Of a stretch of 64,000 nt of DNA, positions 8,767 to 17,441 are shown in pieces. The DNA comes from Paenibacillus silagei. GTDB taxonomy: Bacteria; Bacillota; Bacilli; Paenibacillales; Paenibacillaceae. Below the pieces are notes generated by a model. That model was not told the DNA's origin and did no database searches. It saw only the letters and a list, made by a program, of their open reading frames with translations. A program made the translations under genes and the position numbers. Each line of letters opens with the position of its first letter. The stretch's first letter is position 1. The stretch is from contig NZ_JAGGLV010000001.1 in assembly GCF_017874735.1 (NCBI RefSeq), positions 620,001-684,000 of the forward strand, in the 5' to 3' direction.

Positions 8767-9609
8767 CTAGCTCCCGGCTTCCCTTTTTAATAAAAATTGA
8801 TACACTTCATCACCCGCTAAATCCCACTCTACTTTGCTTTCTGGAATCTGAGCAAGCGGGGTGGTTAGCAGTGGATGGTCTACTGAAACGTTATTGAGTC
8901 CCTCGGCCTGTCTCATATTTTGGATGAGCCGGATTTCATAAGGGATGTAATTCAAGCATAGAATTTCTGCGAATTTATGGGGAAGATCCAGTGAGCTGTG
9001 GATATGGTAATCGCTGATTTCACTCATCAGGCTGCTCAGCAGCTCTTCATCGGTGGTGTAGCAATGGTCGAGAACTCTCCGGTACACATGCTGCTCCGGC
9101 AGCACCGAATACAGCTTCTGATTGATCTGCTCCGTGACGAATAAGTCATGTAACAACGCCATGAACAAATGATGTGTCTCGTTGCGGGTATAGCGCTGCG
9201 CATCCTCTTCAAAAATCATCTGGAAATAATCCCTGGCCAATTGTGCCAGCTCCTTCATATCCCATAGCAAGGCCAGCCCTATAATACTGCCTATCGTTCT
9301 TGAAGAGACCTCTTTATATTTGAACAGCCTCCGCAGAATATGCTTCTCCCAATACAGAAACCGGGTAACATACTTCCATCCTTCCTGTTCCCCGTTCAGA
9401 ATCAGGCTTTTCGGATAATCTCCGCCATGTACACCAATTCCAAGCGTCAGGTTTCTGGCGATGGTCTCTTTGTATCCGTCTTTGATATCGTCCTGGATAC
9501 TTTCCTTAATTAACGTATACCATTCTCTGAGTTCATCTTCGGATACGGTTCTCTTCTGGAGGGTACGAATCTCTTTGTTGAACGCATTTATTAATTTGCT
9601 GTGCTCCAT
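8767..9609 (-). CDS. Hypothetical helical protein (possible Imm49/PoNi-like immunity protein)
   Basis: 280 residues, almost entirely alpha-helical in appearance, with no signal peptide. The segment around TLGIGVHGGDYPKSLIL followed by a Trp/aromatic-rich helix is reminiscent of helical immunity families (Imm49 or DUF1910/1911 PoNi), but I cannot confirm membership. GGGAGTGAGCAG precedes the ATG. It is upstream of, and probably co-transcribed with, the DUF7832-like gene. No toxin partner is visible within several kilobases. Confidence 0.5.
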   Translation of the reverse strand: MEHSKLINAFNKEIRTLQKRTVSEDELREWYTLIKESIQDDIKDGYKETIARNLTLGIGVHGGDYPKSLILNGEQEGWKYVTRFLYWEKHILRRLFKYKEVSSRTIGSIIGLALLWDMKELAQLARDYFQMIFEEDAQRYTRNETHHLFMALLHDLFVTEQINQKLYSVLPEQHVYRRVLDHCYTTDEELLSSLMSEISDYHIHSSLDLPHKFAEILCLNYIPYEIRLIQNMRQAEGLNNVSVDHPLLTTPLAQIPESKVEWDLAGDEVYQFLLKREAGS

Positions 9610-9748
9610 CTGCTCACTCCCTGTAAAGGATCGTTAATCCAGGCGGCCCTTACGGGTGCCGGATTTGTCATCAAGGATGGAATTCAGTACAATGATCAGC
9701 ATCGGAAGGTACTACCATAGATTATGATATACAGAAGGTGACACCGCA

Positions 9749-10603
9749 ATGGAAAGTGGAGATTTGAGGATTTTTCAGGCTGTTGCCCGTGAGGGTACGA
9801 TTACGAAGGCTGCGCAAGCCTTGAACTATGTTCAGTCCAATGTGACCAGCCGGATTCAGTTCCTGGAGGCCGAGCTGAAGGTCCCGCTGTTCCACCGGTC
9901 CAACCGGGGAATGAAGTTAACGCCTGCGGGTGAGAACCTGCTGGAATACGCGAATGCCATACTAATGCTAATGGACGAGGCTGTCCAATCAACACAATAC
10001 TCGGAGCACCCGGCCGGCCCGCTGCGGATCGGCTCTATTGAGACGACAGCGGTTATTCATCTCACATCCATGATCGCTGACTACCATTCCCGCTACCCCG
10101 ATGTCCATCTGTCGCTCATAACGGGTGAAACGCATGATCTTCTGCACAAGGTGCTTGATCATAAATTAGATGGTGCTTTCGTCTATGGACCGGTTGACCA
10201 GCCGGATATCGGGCATGTTGCGGCTTACGAGGAGGAACTGGTGCTCATTGCTGAACCGGGGGAGAGCGAACTCCAAAAACTACTGCACAAGCCCATGTTG
10301 TTCTTCGACGTTGGCTGCACGCACCGGGTTAAAGCGGAGCGCTTCCTGCGCGAGAGCGGGATGCACTCGGTTCAGATCCGGGAATTCGGCACGCTTGAAA
10401 TGATTCTGAACGGAGTATCTGCCGGACTCGGCGTATCCCTGCTGCCGAAGTCCTCGATCCGCAAGGCAGAAGAGGCCGGACGAATTATCTCCCACCGCCT
10501 CCCCGAAGAATACCGGAAGCTAGAGGTATGGTTGATATACCGCCGCAACTCCGTGCTTTCCAGTGCAATGTCCAGGTTTTTGGAGATGGTGGGGCAGAGA
10601 TAG
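9749..10603 (+). CDS. LysR family transcriptional regulator
   Basis: 284 residues. The N-terminal winged helix-turn-helix (residues 1-60: LRIFQAVAREGTITKAAQAL, VQSNVTSRIQFLEAEL, PLFHRSNRGMKLTPAGE) is a textbook LysR DNA-binding domain. Residues 90-284 are the periplasmic-binding-protein-like effector domain, beginning GPLRIGSIETTAV. GAAGGTGACACC lies just before the ATG. No divergent partner gene is evident: the upstream neighbour at 8767-9609 is a hypothetical gene. The 51-bp tandem repeat array starts 12 bases after its stop. Target genes cannot be inferred. Confidence 0.9.
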   Translation: MESGDLRIFQAVAREGTITKAAQALNYVQSNVTSRIQFLEAELKVPLFHRSNRGMKLTPAGENLLEYANAILMLMDEAVQSTQYSEHPAGPLRIGSIETTAVIHLTSMIADYHSRYPDVHLSLITGETHDLLHKVLDHKLDGAFVYGPVDQPDIGHVAAYEEELVLIAEPGESELQKLLHKPMLFFDVGCTHRVKAERFLRESGMHSVQIREFGTLEMILNGVSAGLGVSLLPKSSIRKAEEAGRIISHRLPEEYRKLEVWLIYRRNSVLSSAMSRFLEMVGQR

Positions 10604-10615
10604 ATAATGATAAAA

Positions 10616-11034
10616 ACCATATCCGGCCCACACGCCTCTGCCGCACCGAATGTGATCGGTTTTTCGACCATATCCGGCCCACACGCCTCTGCCGCACCTA
10701 ATGTGATCGGTTTTTCGACCATATCCGGCCCACATGCCTCTGCCGACCGAATGGGGTCGGTTTTTCGACCATATCCGGCCCACACGCCTCTGCCGCACCG
10801 AATGTGATCGGTTTTTCGATCATATCCGGCCCACACGCCTCTGCCGCACCTAATGTGATCGGTTTTTCGATCATATCCAACCAACACACCTCTGCCGCAC
10901 CTAATGTGATCGGTTTTTCGACCATATCCGGCCCACACGCCTCTGCCGCACCGAATGTGGTCGGTTTTTCGACCATATCCGGCCCACACGCCTCTGCCGC
11001 ACCGAATGTGATCGGTTTTTCGACCATATCCGGC
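10616..11034. repeat. Tandem array of eight 51-bp units plus a partial ninth
   Basis: Units begin at 10616, 10667, 10718, 10768, 10819, 10870, 10921 and 10972, with a partial unit at 11023. All are 51 bp except the third (10718), which is 50 bp because one base is missing. Each unit runs from ACCATATCCGGCCCACACG to GTGATCGGTTTTTCG. The units are contiguous with no spacers, so this is not a CRISPR. Because 51 is a multiple of three, reading frames stay open on both strands, but the 50-bp unit breaks the frame. The reverse complement of the unit's end (CGAAAAACCGATCACATTCGG) recurs at 17442 and 17494. Confidence 0.92.
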
Positions 11035-11174
11035 TGTTCGGTGAAATCAGCGAAGTCATTCCTATGACTGAACCAGAATATAGTCATCCTGCCGATGCTC
11101 CAAGACACTTACCCCCAACTTTATGCACAACTTGTCCACATCGGACGAAAGTCATAATCTCCTAATCAATAAAA

Positions 11175-11208
11175 AAGATCAGAACCTATTCTCTCAGGTT
11201 CTGATCTT
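11175..11208 (-). terminator. Rho-independent terminator of the 11224-11745 gene
   Basis: Thirteen-base perfect arms AAGATCAGAACCT/AGGTTCTGATCTT with an eight-base loop. On the minus strand they are followed by a TTTTTT run, 16 bases after the stop codon. Confidence 0.85.
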
Positions 11209-11223
11209 CTCGCATCTTACAAT

Positions 11224-11745
11224 CTATCTACTCGAATCCGACATCATCCAGGCCAGGAATTCCCCGAACGAATCGGCTACCTTCTCAACCTCTTCAAATT
11301 CAGGCTCAGCTCCACGGACAATAGCCCCGCTGTCTGTCGTTAAGTCAATGGCGTAGAAGGAATATCCGTCCCCCACAGACATTACGATGGGCATGTGATG
11401 ATCCCACCAGGCCGTGATCTCGGACTGCCAAGCTGGATCACCCGCTGCTGCCTCCACACTAAGCATTTCAAATTCATTCCACCGGAATTCGGTTTCCGCG
11501 CTATGATTGAACTCAGCCTCACAATTAAACCAGGTTTGCTCATCCGGTGCAACGCAGGTCTCAACTACCTTTAGAAATTCTAAATACTCATCGGGCAGTC
11601 CTTTATATCTGGAAGTAATGCCGCTATTCAAATGCAGCTGAGCACCGGACTTTCTCCTTATCTCCCAGCCGTTTGCCTCCGCCCAAGTGATAAAATCCCC
11701 AATATGAGTTTTTCCTTTTCCATTATCCATTGCCAATTGATACAC
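11224..11745 (-). CDS. SMI1/KNR4 (SUKH)-like protein
   Basis: 173 residues with the SUKH pattern: a Trp-containing helix (FITWAEANGWEI), the core motif LPDEYLEFLKVVETCV, a YSFYAIDL strand late in the protein, and the conserved C-terminal helix SFGEFLAWMM. SUKH proteins often act as immunity factors, but no toxin is adjacent. The start is uncertain: GTG at 11745, TTG at 11736 (AGGTG six bases upstream) or ATG at 11730 are all possible. The gene has its own strong terminator, so it is probably monocistronic. Confidence 0.7.
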   Translation of the reverse strand: MYQLAMDNGKGKTHIGDFITWAEANGWEIRRKSGAQLHLNSGITSRYKGLPDEYLEFLKVVETCVAPDEQTWFNCEAEFNHSAETEFRWNEFEMLSVEAAAGDPAWQSEITAWWDHHMPIVMSVGDGYSFYAIDLTTDSGAIVRGAEPEFEEVEKVADSFGEFLAWMMSDSSR

Positions 11746-11826
11746 CTGCCCATCCGCTTACGAAATGGAAACTCCTACACTAATATACCATTTCCGCAGG
11801 TCACTTATTTCAAAAATCCGCTAGAA

Positions 11827-13044
11827 TCATTCCTTTACCTTAAGCTGCCACGTTGCCTCCCTGCCTTCCCACTGCTTACCGTTAGCCACATAGTACTCTC
11901 TTTCCACCGACCCATCTGTTTTGGTAAAACTAATGGCAAATACCTGACCTTCTGCGATTTGCATCGGGTATTGATCATACGGAAGAACATTACCCGTCTG
12001 TGTCAGCTTGCTGGCATCTTCGTAAGCATCTTCTAATCGCCAAAACTCCCAGTAAACATAATCCCTGAATCCACTCATGTCCTGCTTCCCGTAATACGAT
12101 GCTGTATACTTTTTACCCTGCATGGTGATTTCATCTACTCTGACTGGTTCAATATCCTTAACCATCCAGCTTATGTCCTCCGTATGCAGGTTACTGCCAT
12201 ATTGCTTCTGCAACTGATTCGCCATGCAAGGGACCGATTGAGTAATAAGTTCCATTTCATTGACTCCGGTATGCGCTGCCCCGTAAATGCCCATGATGCT
12301 CTCGTTGCCCAGCTTTTCAAATTCTCGGATGAAATTCTCAGCCATCTTATTCTCCCGGTATACACCATCATAACTGCTGTAATATCTCTGCCCTTGTTGA
12401 ATCGCTTCGGTTGTTAAGGTGTACATCTCCGATCCGGTCAAATCGTTGGCCTTAAGATAAGACAAGAACCGCTCGCCGGTAGTATCAGGTCCATGCCCAA
12501 TATCTGTTCCGTGGAAAATAGTATCAGGACATCCGCTTTTTATTGTTCGAAAAAAAGTCTTCGTATAGGGAACGTGACCCTGAGTCCCTTCCCAATCCTG
12601 ATAAAGCTCCTCCAAAATGTCGTCATTGTCCGACTGCATCCACAGGTTCAAGTATTCGGCAGCGTAATAGGACTGCTCCACAAATAAGTGTCTCATGCCC
12701 TTGTTGTGGTAATAATCAGACCAAGCTTCATATTCCTTGTCCATAATCTTGGCAACCCCATGGGATTCGCCATACAGATAAATCTGGCCAGTCGCTTTGG
12801 TCGTTAGCGGGGTTGCAGCAGGCGTTGCCTGGGCCAATTGGGCAGGAGGTGCCGATGGACTGGCTGGTTGTGCAGACGGACTTGCTGTTTCACCCGCAGA
12901 AGAGTTGCCGCTGCAGGCTGTCAGGCTGCTGATCAGAAGTATCGCCATTAGGGCAAGCAGCAGAGGGCGAGCATACCTTATTCGCGTCTGAGCCGCTACG
13001 CCGCTGTATGTATTGGGACTTTTTACATCCAAAAGAAATATCAC
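11827..13044 (-). CDS. Lipoprotein with Tiki/ChaN/EreA-like domain
   Basis: 405 residues. A hydrophobic stretch ending LLISSLTAC at about residues 30-45 is a lipoprotein signal with lipobox LTAC. A Ser/Pro/Ala-rich linker follows (about 45-80). The mature domain begins IYLYGESHGVAKIMDKEY; the GExHG motif followed by EQSYYAAEYLN and a later GIYGAAHTG resembles the Tiki/TraB/ChaN and erythromycin-esterase-like fold, whose Glu-His pairs bind metal or act in catalysis. It should be anchored outside the cytoplasmic membrane. The substrate is unknown. A start nearer the signal sequence is possible because the first 25 residues are not typical of a signal peptide. Confidence 0.65.
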   Translation of the reverse strand: MIFLLDVKSPNTYSGVAAQTRIRYARPLLLALMAILLISSLTACSGNSSAGETASPSAQPASPSAPPAQLAQATPAATPLTTKATGQIYLYGESHGVAKIMDKEYEAWSDYYHNKGMRHLFVEQSYYAAEYLNLWMQSDNDDILEELYQDWEGTQGHVPYTKTFFRTIKSGCPDTIFHGTDIGHGPDTTGERFLSYLKANDLTGSEMYTLTTEAIQQGQRYYSSYDGVYRENKMAENFIREFEKLGNESIMGIYGAAHTGVNEMELITQSVPCMANQLQKQYGSNLHTEDISWMVKDIEPVRVDEITMQGKKYTASYYGKQDMSGFRDYVYWEFWRLEDAYEDASKLTQTGNVLPYDQYPMQIAEGQVFAISFTKTDGSVEREYYVANGKQWEGREATWQLKVKE

Positions 13045-13147
13045 CCTTTCATCATTAACTCCTACAAGTTAATCACAAATTATGGATGCTCTCAGTGCTG
13101 TATGTCATGGGTAGAGTTACAATGCTTTTCTTCTATGGAAATCAGTA

Positions 13148-13178
13148 AAGCACCTACCCTATGAAGCAGCAGGTGCTT
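13148..13178 (-). terminator. Possible weak terminator after the AraC gene
   Basis: Eight-base arms AAGCACCT/AGGTGCTT enclose a 15-base loop just beyond the stop of the 13188-14156 gene. Only a weak T-run (TTTACTG) follows on the minus strand. Confidence 0.4.
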
Positions 13179-13187
13179 GGCAAGCGG

Positions 13188-14156
13188 TTAAGACTTCCGC
13201 ACAGGCCGGACATACTTGAAGTACCGATCCGGGTTGAAATAGAAGTAGATGATCCGGCCGGGGGTAGAGTCGAAGCAGTAGCCAGTGCCTGTATAGTCAA
13301 AAGCAGCCATCGCCTGCTCCATCCGTTCCTCGACACTGCGGTTCTCCTGCTCATAATCGAATGGCCCGTGCTCGAATACGATATACTCGGCCTCGGGGAC
13401 ATCCGCCATCAGCATCTGCGCGGGGAATTCACCTTCATACTCATAAGGGAGACGCACACCATAACACTCTGTACGCGGAAATCCCCAATCGCAGAGCCTG
13501 CCGTCCGGGTCATTCATATACGCCATAATCTGGCCGTTGCCGCTGTTCGTATCGCTTCCGCCGTCATCATCCAGTTTCCCCTTGATACTGTCCAGCAAGC
13601 CGGTGATGGTTTCGCAGTCCTGCCCTGGAATCAGGCTCTGCTTCTGCCAGAAATCCCAGTACCCGTTGCTCTCGTAATTCTTAATGTGCAGGAATTTGTG
13701 CGCCGGAATGGTTACGAAATAAATCTTAACCTCTTCTGTAGATTTGATCATCCCAACCTCTCCTAGTCCGAAAAAGTAGCGGTCAAACGGGTTGATTTTG
13801 GTCCGCAGGACAACAGGATACGGGTGTCTCCGGTACTCGCTTGGGGCCACACCATAGGTCACCTTGAACGCGCGCGTAAAAGCTTCATGGGAGGAGAATC
13901 CATAGTCGAGCGCAATATCCAGAATGCTTTTTCCGCTGTCCCGCACCTCCTTCAGTGCAAAAGCCAGCTTCCGGTGGCGAAGGTAATCCCTAAGCTGCAT
14001 CCCGGATATCTCTTTGAATTTCCTCGTAGTATGAAACTCCGAATAACCCAGCTTGTCAGCAAGAGATTGCAGCGTTATGGCCTCACTGTTATGCTGCTTA
14101 ATGCTTTGGTCCATATCATCGACAATGGTCTGGATCTGCCTGTGCCACTCGTACAC
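13188..14156 (-). CDS. AraC family regulator with GyrI-like effector domain
   Basis: About 322 residues. An AraC DNA-binding domain at the N-terminus (SLADKLGYSEFHTTRKFKEI, then ILDIALDYGFSSHEAFTRAF) is joined to a C-terminal GyrI-like small-molecule-binding domain from about residue 125 (VKIYFVTIPAHKFLHIKNYE, then ECYGVRLPYEYEGEFP). Such regulators usually control multidrug or detoxification genes. I favour the GTG at 14156, preceded by GAGGGGGTGAGCGG, over an ATG at 14195 that has no ribosome-binding site. The gene stands alone; targets are unknown. Confidence 0.85.
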   Translation of the reverse strand: MYEWHRQIQTIVDDMDQSIKQHNSEAITLQSLADKLGYSEFHTTRKFKEISGMQLRDYLRHRKLAFALKEVRDSGKSILDIALDYGFSSHEAFTRAFKVTYGVAPSEYRRHPYPVVLRTKINPFDRYFFGLGEVGMIKSTEEVKIYFVTIPAHKFLHIKNYESNGYWDFWQKQSLIPGQDCETITGLLDSIKGKLDDDGGSDTNSGNGQIMAYMNDPDGRLCDWGFPRTECYGVRLPYEYEGEFPAQMLMADVPEAEYIVFEHGPFDYEQENRSVEERMEQAMAAFDYTGTGYCFDSTPGRIIYFYFNPDRYFKYVRPVRKS

Positions 14157-14226
14157 CGTCCGCTCACCCCCTCGTTCCAACCGCTCTATGTTCATTCTAG
14201 AATACTGGAAAAGGCATTTCTTGATT

Positions 14227-14694
14227 CTACTTGCGGCATGGGATCAGCCTCATCTCTGTAAGATGATCCAGATTGATCTCGATCCTCAGCTCATCATGCT
14301 CATTCATCGCGATTAATGTCCGGTCTTCAATACTTAATTGCTTGATAGGATTGGTGACATCCGAGAAAATAGCCCAAACCATATTGCCGCCCGCATCGGT
14401 GCAGGCAATGAAGCCCTCATTCCCCATCTGCCCGTCCCCGCCGTAGATTGTACCGCCCTCATAATCCAGACTCGTCCATGCATCAACAATGGTCCAAGGA
14501 TCATCGTTATACTTCACAATGCTCTCAATCGTTGTGTCACACAAGGGGGAACAGCGCATTGTACGCTGACGGGTATTCGGGTCGTAACAGGTCTCAATAT
14601 TCAGAATCGTAATGCTGCCATCTGCCCAAGCAATACAATTGATCCCGGGCAGCTCACACTCCTCCGTCCAATGCTTCAGGATTAAGTTACTCAT
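14227..14694 (-). CDS. Hypothetical protein, about 155 residues
   Basis: A soluble, beta-rich protein starting MSNLILKHWTEECELPG and ending DHLTEMRLIPCRK. It has several Cys and Trp residues (CSPLCDTT, SLDYEGGTIYGGDGQMGNEG) and a pattern of short beta strands like small bacterial immunity-type proteins. GGAAGGAT precedes the ATG at 14694, which I prefer over an ATG 36 bases upstream. I do not recognise a family. It lies upstream of the AraC-GyrI gene on the same strand, 70 bases away, and may share its transcript. Confidence 0.6.
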   Translation of the reverse strand: MSNLILKHWTEECELPGINCIAWADGSITILNIETCYDPNTRQRTMRCSPLCDTTIESIVKYNDDPWTIVDAWTSLDYEGGTIYGGDGQMGNEGFIACTDAGGNMVWAIFSDVTNPIKQLSIEDRTLIAMNEHDELRIEINLDHLTEMRLIPCRK

Positions 14695-14872
14695 GGCTCT
14701 ATCCTTCCGTTTCGCTGATTTCCTGTACATATACCATTTCTGTTAACCGCCCCGTTTTCCCTTCTCCGGTTTCCCTTCTCAAGGGTAAACGACCATCCTA
14801 ATTAATCAAGTGATTTCAGTCCATAAATGCGGTAAGGGATGAGGCTGTATCTGTAGCGAAAAAACAGGGGTA

Positions 14873-15056
14873 AGTGTATTCTGTGCAACTAAAAACAGTG
14901 AAACGGAAGTCCATCTTCTTCTAATTGTAGTCTGTACAACTAAATTTGCCTGGATGGGCAAAAATCCAGAACTAGAGGCATTTTAATTGCACGAAATACA
15001 TCTAAAAAGAGATTTGGCGGCACATCCGGCGATTTAGTTGTACAAATTGCAATTAG
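14873..15056. repeat. Intergenic repeat cluster with TGTACAACTAAA motif and inverted arms
   Basis: This gene-free stretch (14731-15085) holds TCTGTGCAACTAAA at 14880 and TCTGTACAACTAAA at 14931, exactly 51 bp apart. A looser version (ATTG, seven bases, TACATCTAAA) lies near 14986, and an inverted copy GATTTAGTTGTACAAATTGC ends near 15056. The segment from about 14921 and the inverted copy match over roughly 29 bases as imperfect inverted repeats. No open reading frame of note overlaps it. Confidence 0.6.
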
Positions 15057-15086
15057 GACTACCCCTACTAGGTCCGATTTATGTAC

Positions 15087-15124
15087 AAAAAAGCTGGAGG
15101 CGCTCAAGGGGCCTCCCAGCTTTT
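15087..15124 (-). terminator. Rho-independent terminator of the XRE regulator gene
   Basis: Arms AAAAGCTGGAGGC/GCCTCCCAGCTTTT with one bulged base. On the minus strand they are followed by a T-run, directly after the stop of the 15130-15966 gene. Confidence 0.85.
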
Positions 15125-15129
15125 AGTTT

Positions 15130-15966
15130 CTATTTCGCTTTTGCCCCAAGAGTCTCCAGCATACGCTGCAGCCGCTCACTTGTCTCTGTTGAAGCTGTGT
15201 AGATCATTACCTTCAGGTCCGGATTACCCGGAGGCTGCAGGGTCACATGCTCAAACTCCATCTCGCCGAATCGGGGATCATATCTCTGTTTGTGGTGGTC
15301 TGCTATAGCCTGAACCTCATGAAGCGGCCAGATCTCGCGAAAGATCTGACTGTTCTGCATGAACTCTTCGATGAGCTGCTTAAACCTCGCATCATCAGGG
15401 AAGCGCGCGTAATCCGCACGGAACTGGGCAATCAGGACTTTGGCTCCAGTTCCCCAACCCTCTACGGATGGCCCCAGCCCTGTCAAAAGATATCTGACCC
15501 AGTTGATTCTCTCCGGCACCGCATCCGCACACGAAGGTAACCGGAACACAAGCTCAGCCGCCTGATTCCACATCAGCATATCCCAATATCTCCCCAGCAC
15601 AAATGCCGGATGCGGACCTAGCACCTGGATCATCCGTTCAATGCCCGCAGGAATGTGCATATCCGCTTCCCTGTCCTGTTGTACCGGTCTGGCAAGAAGA
15701 TGCAGATGCTGGCGTTCATCCTCTGTTAACCGCAAGGCTCTGGCTATATTATTAAGGACTTCCTCCGATGGATTGACACTCCGCCCTTGCTCCAGGGAGG
15801 TGTACCACGAGGTTCCGATATGGGCAAGCTGGGCTACTTCTTCCCGGCGCAGCCCTGTAATCCGCCGCCGTCCATAAGATTTCAGCCCCACATCCTCCGG
15901 CGTAAGGCGTTCCCGGCGCGTACGCAGAAATTCACCCAATGATATTTTGGAAGAAACGTTCTCCAT
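15130..15966 (-). CDS. XRE regulator with MmyB-like ligand-binding domain
   Basis: About 278 residues. The N-terminal XRE helix-turn-helix (about 8-75) contains LGEFLRTRRERLTPEDVGL, RITGLRREEVAQLAHIGTSW and YTSLEQGRSVNPSEEVL. The C-terminal half (about 95-278) carries the MmyB-like domain, with RYWDMLMWNQAAELVF and HEVQAIADHHKQRYDPRFGE. Actinobacterial and Paenibacillus members of this type usually repress an adjacent, divergent oxidoreductase gene. Here the divergent neighbour is an NAD-dependent epimerase/dehydratase (16085), the likely target. The ATG at 15966 is preceded by AAGGAGG at 12 bases; an upstream start adds 13 unlikely residues. Confidence 0.9.
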   Translation of the reverse strand: MENVSSKISLGEFLRTRRERLTPEDVGLKSYGRRRITGLRREEVAQLAHIGTSWYTSLEQGRSVNPSEEVLNNIARALRLTEDERQHLHLLARPVQQDREADMHIPAGIERMIQVLGPHPAFVLGRYWDMLMWNQAAELVFRLPSCADAVPERINWVRYLLTGLGPSVEGWGTGAKVLIAQFRADYARFPDDARFKQLIEEFMQNSQIFREIWPLHEVQAIADHHKQRYDPRFGEMEFEHVTLQPPGNPDLKVMIYTASTETSERLQRMLETLGAKAK

Positions 15967-16084
15967 AGAATAGAATCGCCTCCTTATCCTGACACTCCCA
16001 ATCATACGATAAAGGCAGGAAGGATGCTATTCGCGCGTCCCATTATACTCCTCCTATGACTTAACAACTTAGGAGGATCTGAGG

Positions 16085-16927
16085 ATGAAGATTTTTGTAA
16101 CTGGAGCAACAGGTAAGGTAGGAAGCCGTCTGGTTCCGCGTCTGCTCCAGCGCGGCCATCAGGTTAAACTCTTGGTCAGGGATACTGCCAGGGTGGAGGA
16201 GCTTCGCCAGCAAGGGGCTGAATGCGTAGAAGGCGATCTTCTGCAGCCGGAAGGATATCTTGAAGCACTGCGGGACATTGGCGTTGTGGTTCACTTAGCC
16301 GCCCAGTTCCGCGGCGTGGATGAGCAGACCACCCGAATAGCCAATATTGACGGCGCTGTGGCCCTGGCCCGTGCAGCGCTGGATGCGGATGTGCCAAGGT
16401 TCGTATTCGCAAGCACCAACCACGTCTACGGACCGGGAGGTCATTCGCGGCCCAGCCGGGAGGAGGATGACCTCCGGCCTGCTTTTGCCTATCCCCAGAG
16501 TAAGGCGGAAGCTGAAGCGGCGCTGCTGGCACTTCACCGTGAACAGGGCTTAGGGCTGCGTATTGTACGTTTTCCCTTCGTCTACGGTGAGCGCGACCCC
16601 CATATCGCGGAGGTACTGCCTTATTTCAGCCAATGGAATCCGGCCAGACGCATCCATATGGCCCATCATGCGGATATCAGCCAGGCGCTGATGCTCGCCG
16701 CCTTCACGCCGGGCATCGACGGACGCATCTATAATGTGGCTGATGATGCACCGATCTCCGTGGCCGAGATGCTTCAGCTTCATCAGGCCGAACCCGCGCC
16801 TGAAGCTCTGCAGCAGCCATATGATCCATGGGACATGATTGTCGATACCTCGCGGATCAGAGACGAACTGCATTACCGCCCGATCTATCCGTCGTTCTAT
16901 ACAGCAAGAGATGCAGGGGCGTTATGA
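16085..16927 (+). CDS. NAD-dependent epimerase/dehydratase (extended SDR)
   Basis: 280 residues. MKIFVTGATGKVGSRLVPRL carries the extended-SDR TGxxGxxG motif. VVHLAAQ follows at about residue 65, the Ser/Thr region is FASTNHVYG near 110, and YPQSKAEAEA gives the YxxxK catalytic pair near 140. Family members act on nucleotide sugars or on small carbonyl compounds. At 280 residues it is shorter than sugar epimerases, more like the stand-alone NAD(P)-binding oxidoreductases. AGGAGGATCTGAGG sets the start. It diverges from the XRE-MmyB regulator, 118 bases apart. Confidence 0.85.
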   Translation: MKIFVTGATGKVGSRLVPRLLQRGHQVKLLVRDTARVEELRQQGAECVEGDLLQPEGYLEALRDIGVVVHLAAQFRGVDEQTTRIANIDGAVALARAALDADVPRFVFASTNHVYGPGGHSRPSREEDDLRPAFAYPQSKAEAEAALLALHREQGLGLRIVRFPFVYGERDPHIAEVLPYFSQWNPARRIHMAHHADISQALMLAAFTPGIDGRIYNVADDAPISVAEMLQLHQAEPAPEALQQPYDPWDMIVDTSRIRDELHYRPIYPSFYTARDAGAL

Positions 16928-16951
16928 TCTAACCCGCCTGCACCTCTGTTA

Positions 16952-17353
16952 TTACCTGCCAGCAAACCGTTTCATTGCATCCTCCGTCACCGGCTGAAAA
17001 AGGTTCACCAGGTTGCCGTCGGGATCACGGAACAGCATCGAGCGGTTCCCCCACGGCATCGTGGTTGGCTCCTGTACCCAATCCTCAACAGCTGGCTTCA
17101 AGCGTGCATACTCCGCTTCAACATCGTCAACGCGGAACTCCATAATAACCGTGCGGTTACTTCCCGCCACTACAGCATCTGCGCCGAATAGCTGTGCTGT
17201 CTTGGAGTGGCCGATGGCCAGAGTACATGTGGGCATAACGAATTCCGCAAATACAGGAGCGGGCCGCTCTGCCGTCACCCCTGTCACTTGCTCATAGAAC
17301 TCAACCAGACGATCGATGTCGTCAGTAATGATGCGTATCGAAGCGAAATTCAT
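16952..17353 (-). CDS. VOC (glyoxalase/bleomycin-resistance) family protein
   Basis: 133 residues with two beta-alpha-beta-beta-beta modules of the vicinal oxygen chelate fold. MNFASIRIITDDIDRLVEFY opens module 1 and MEFRVDDVEAEYARLKPAV opens module 2. The strand SMLFRDPDGNLVNLFQPV is the classic C-terminal end with its metal-ligand position. Such proteins are glyoxalases, dioxygenases or antibiotic-binding proteins; the substrate cannot be told. GAGAGGATGAACACTT precedes the ATG. It lies convergent to the epimerase gene, 24 bases apart. Confidence 0.88.
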   Translation of the reverse strand: MNFASIRIITDDIDRLVEFYEQVTGVTAERPAPVFAEFVMPTCTLAIGHSKTAQLFGADAVVAGSNRTVIMEFRVDDVEAEYARLKPAVEDWVQEPTTMPWGNRSMLFRDPDGNLVNLFQPVTEDAMKRFAGR

Positions 17354-17398
17354 AAGTGTTCATCCTCTCTTGAATGTGTACATGTCTAATGATAAAAA

Positions 17399-17430
17399 AA
17401 CGCTACTGACAACGTTATGTCAGTAGCGTT
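17399..17430. repeat. AACGCTACTGACA hairpin, copy A (terminator-like)
   Basis: Arms AACGCTACTGACA/TGTCAGTAGCGTT lie around a short loop and are flanked by an A-run on the left and a T-run on the right, so it could terminate transcription in either direction. The same arms recur at 53130 and 61355. Confidence 0.85.
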
Positions 17431-17441
17431 TTTAATGTAGA

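Noticed and set aside
8022..8897. 291-codon open frame on the plus strand across the 7575 and 8767 genes.
   Set aside because: It is antisense to two real genes, has no ribosome-binding site, and shows no domain signature.
10616..11034. CRISPR array.
   Set aside because: The units are contiguous with no unique spacers and there are no cas genes in the window.
10372..11108. Long open frames on both strands over the 51-bp array, giving repetitive proteins such as CGPDMVEKPITFGAAEA units.
   Set aside because: The frames exist because the unit length is divisible by three. The 50-bp unit shifts the frame, there are no ribosome-binding sites, and the same translation pattern occurs on both strands.
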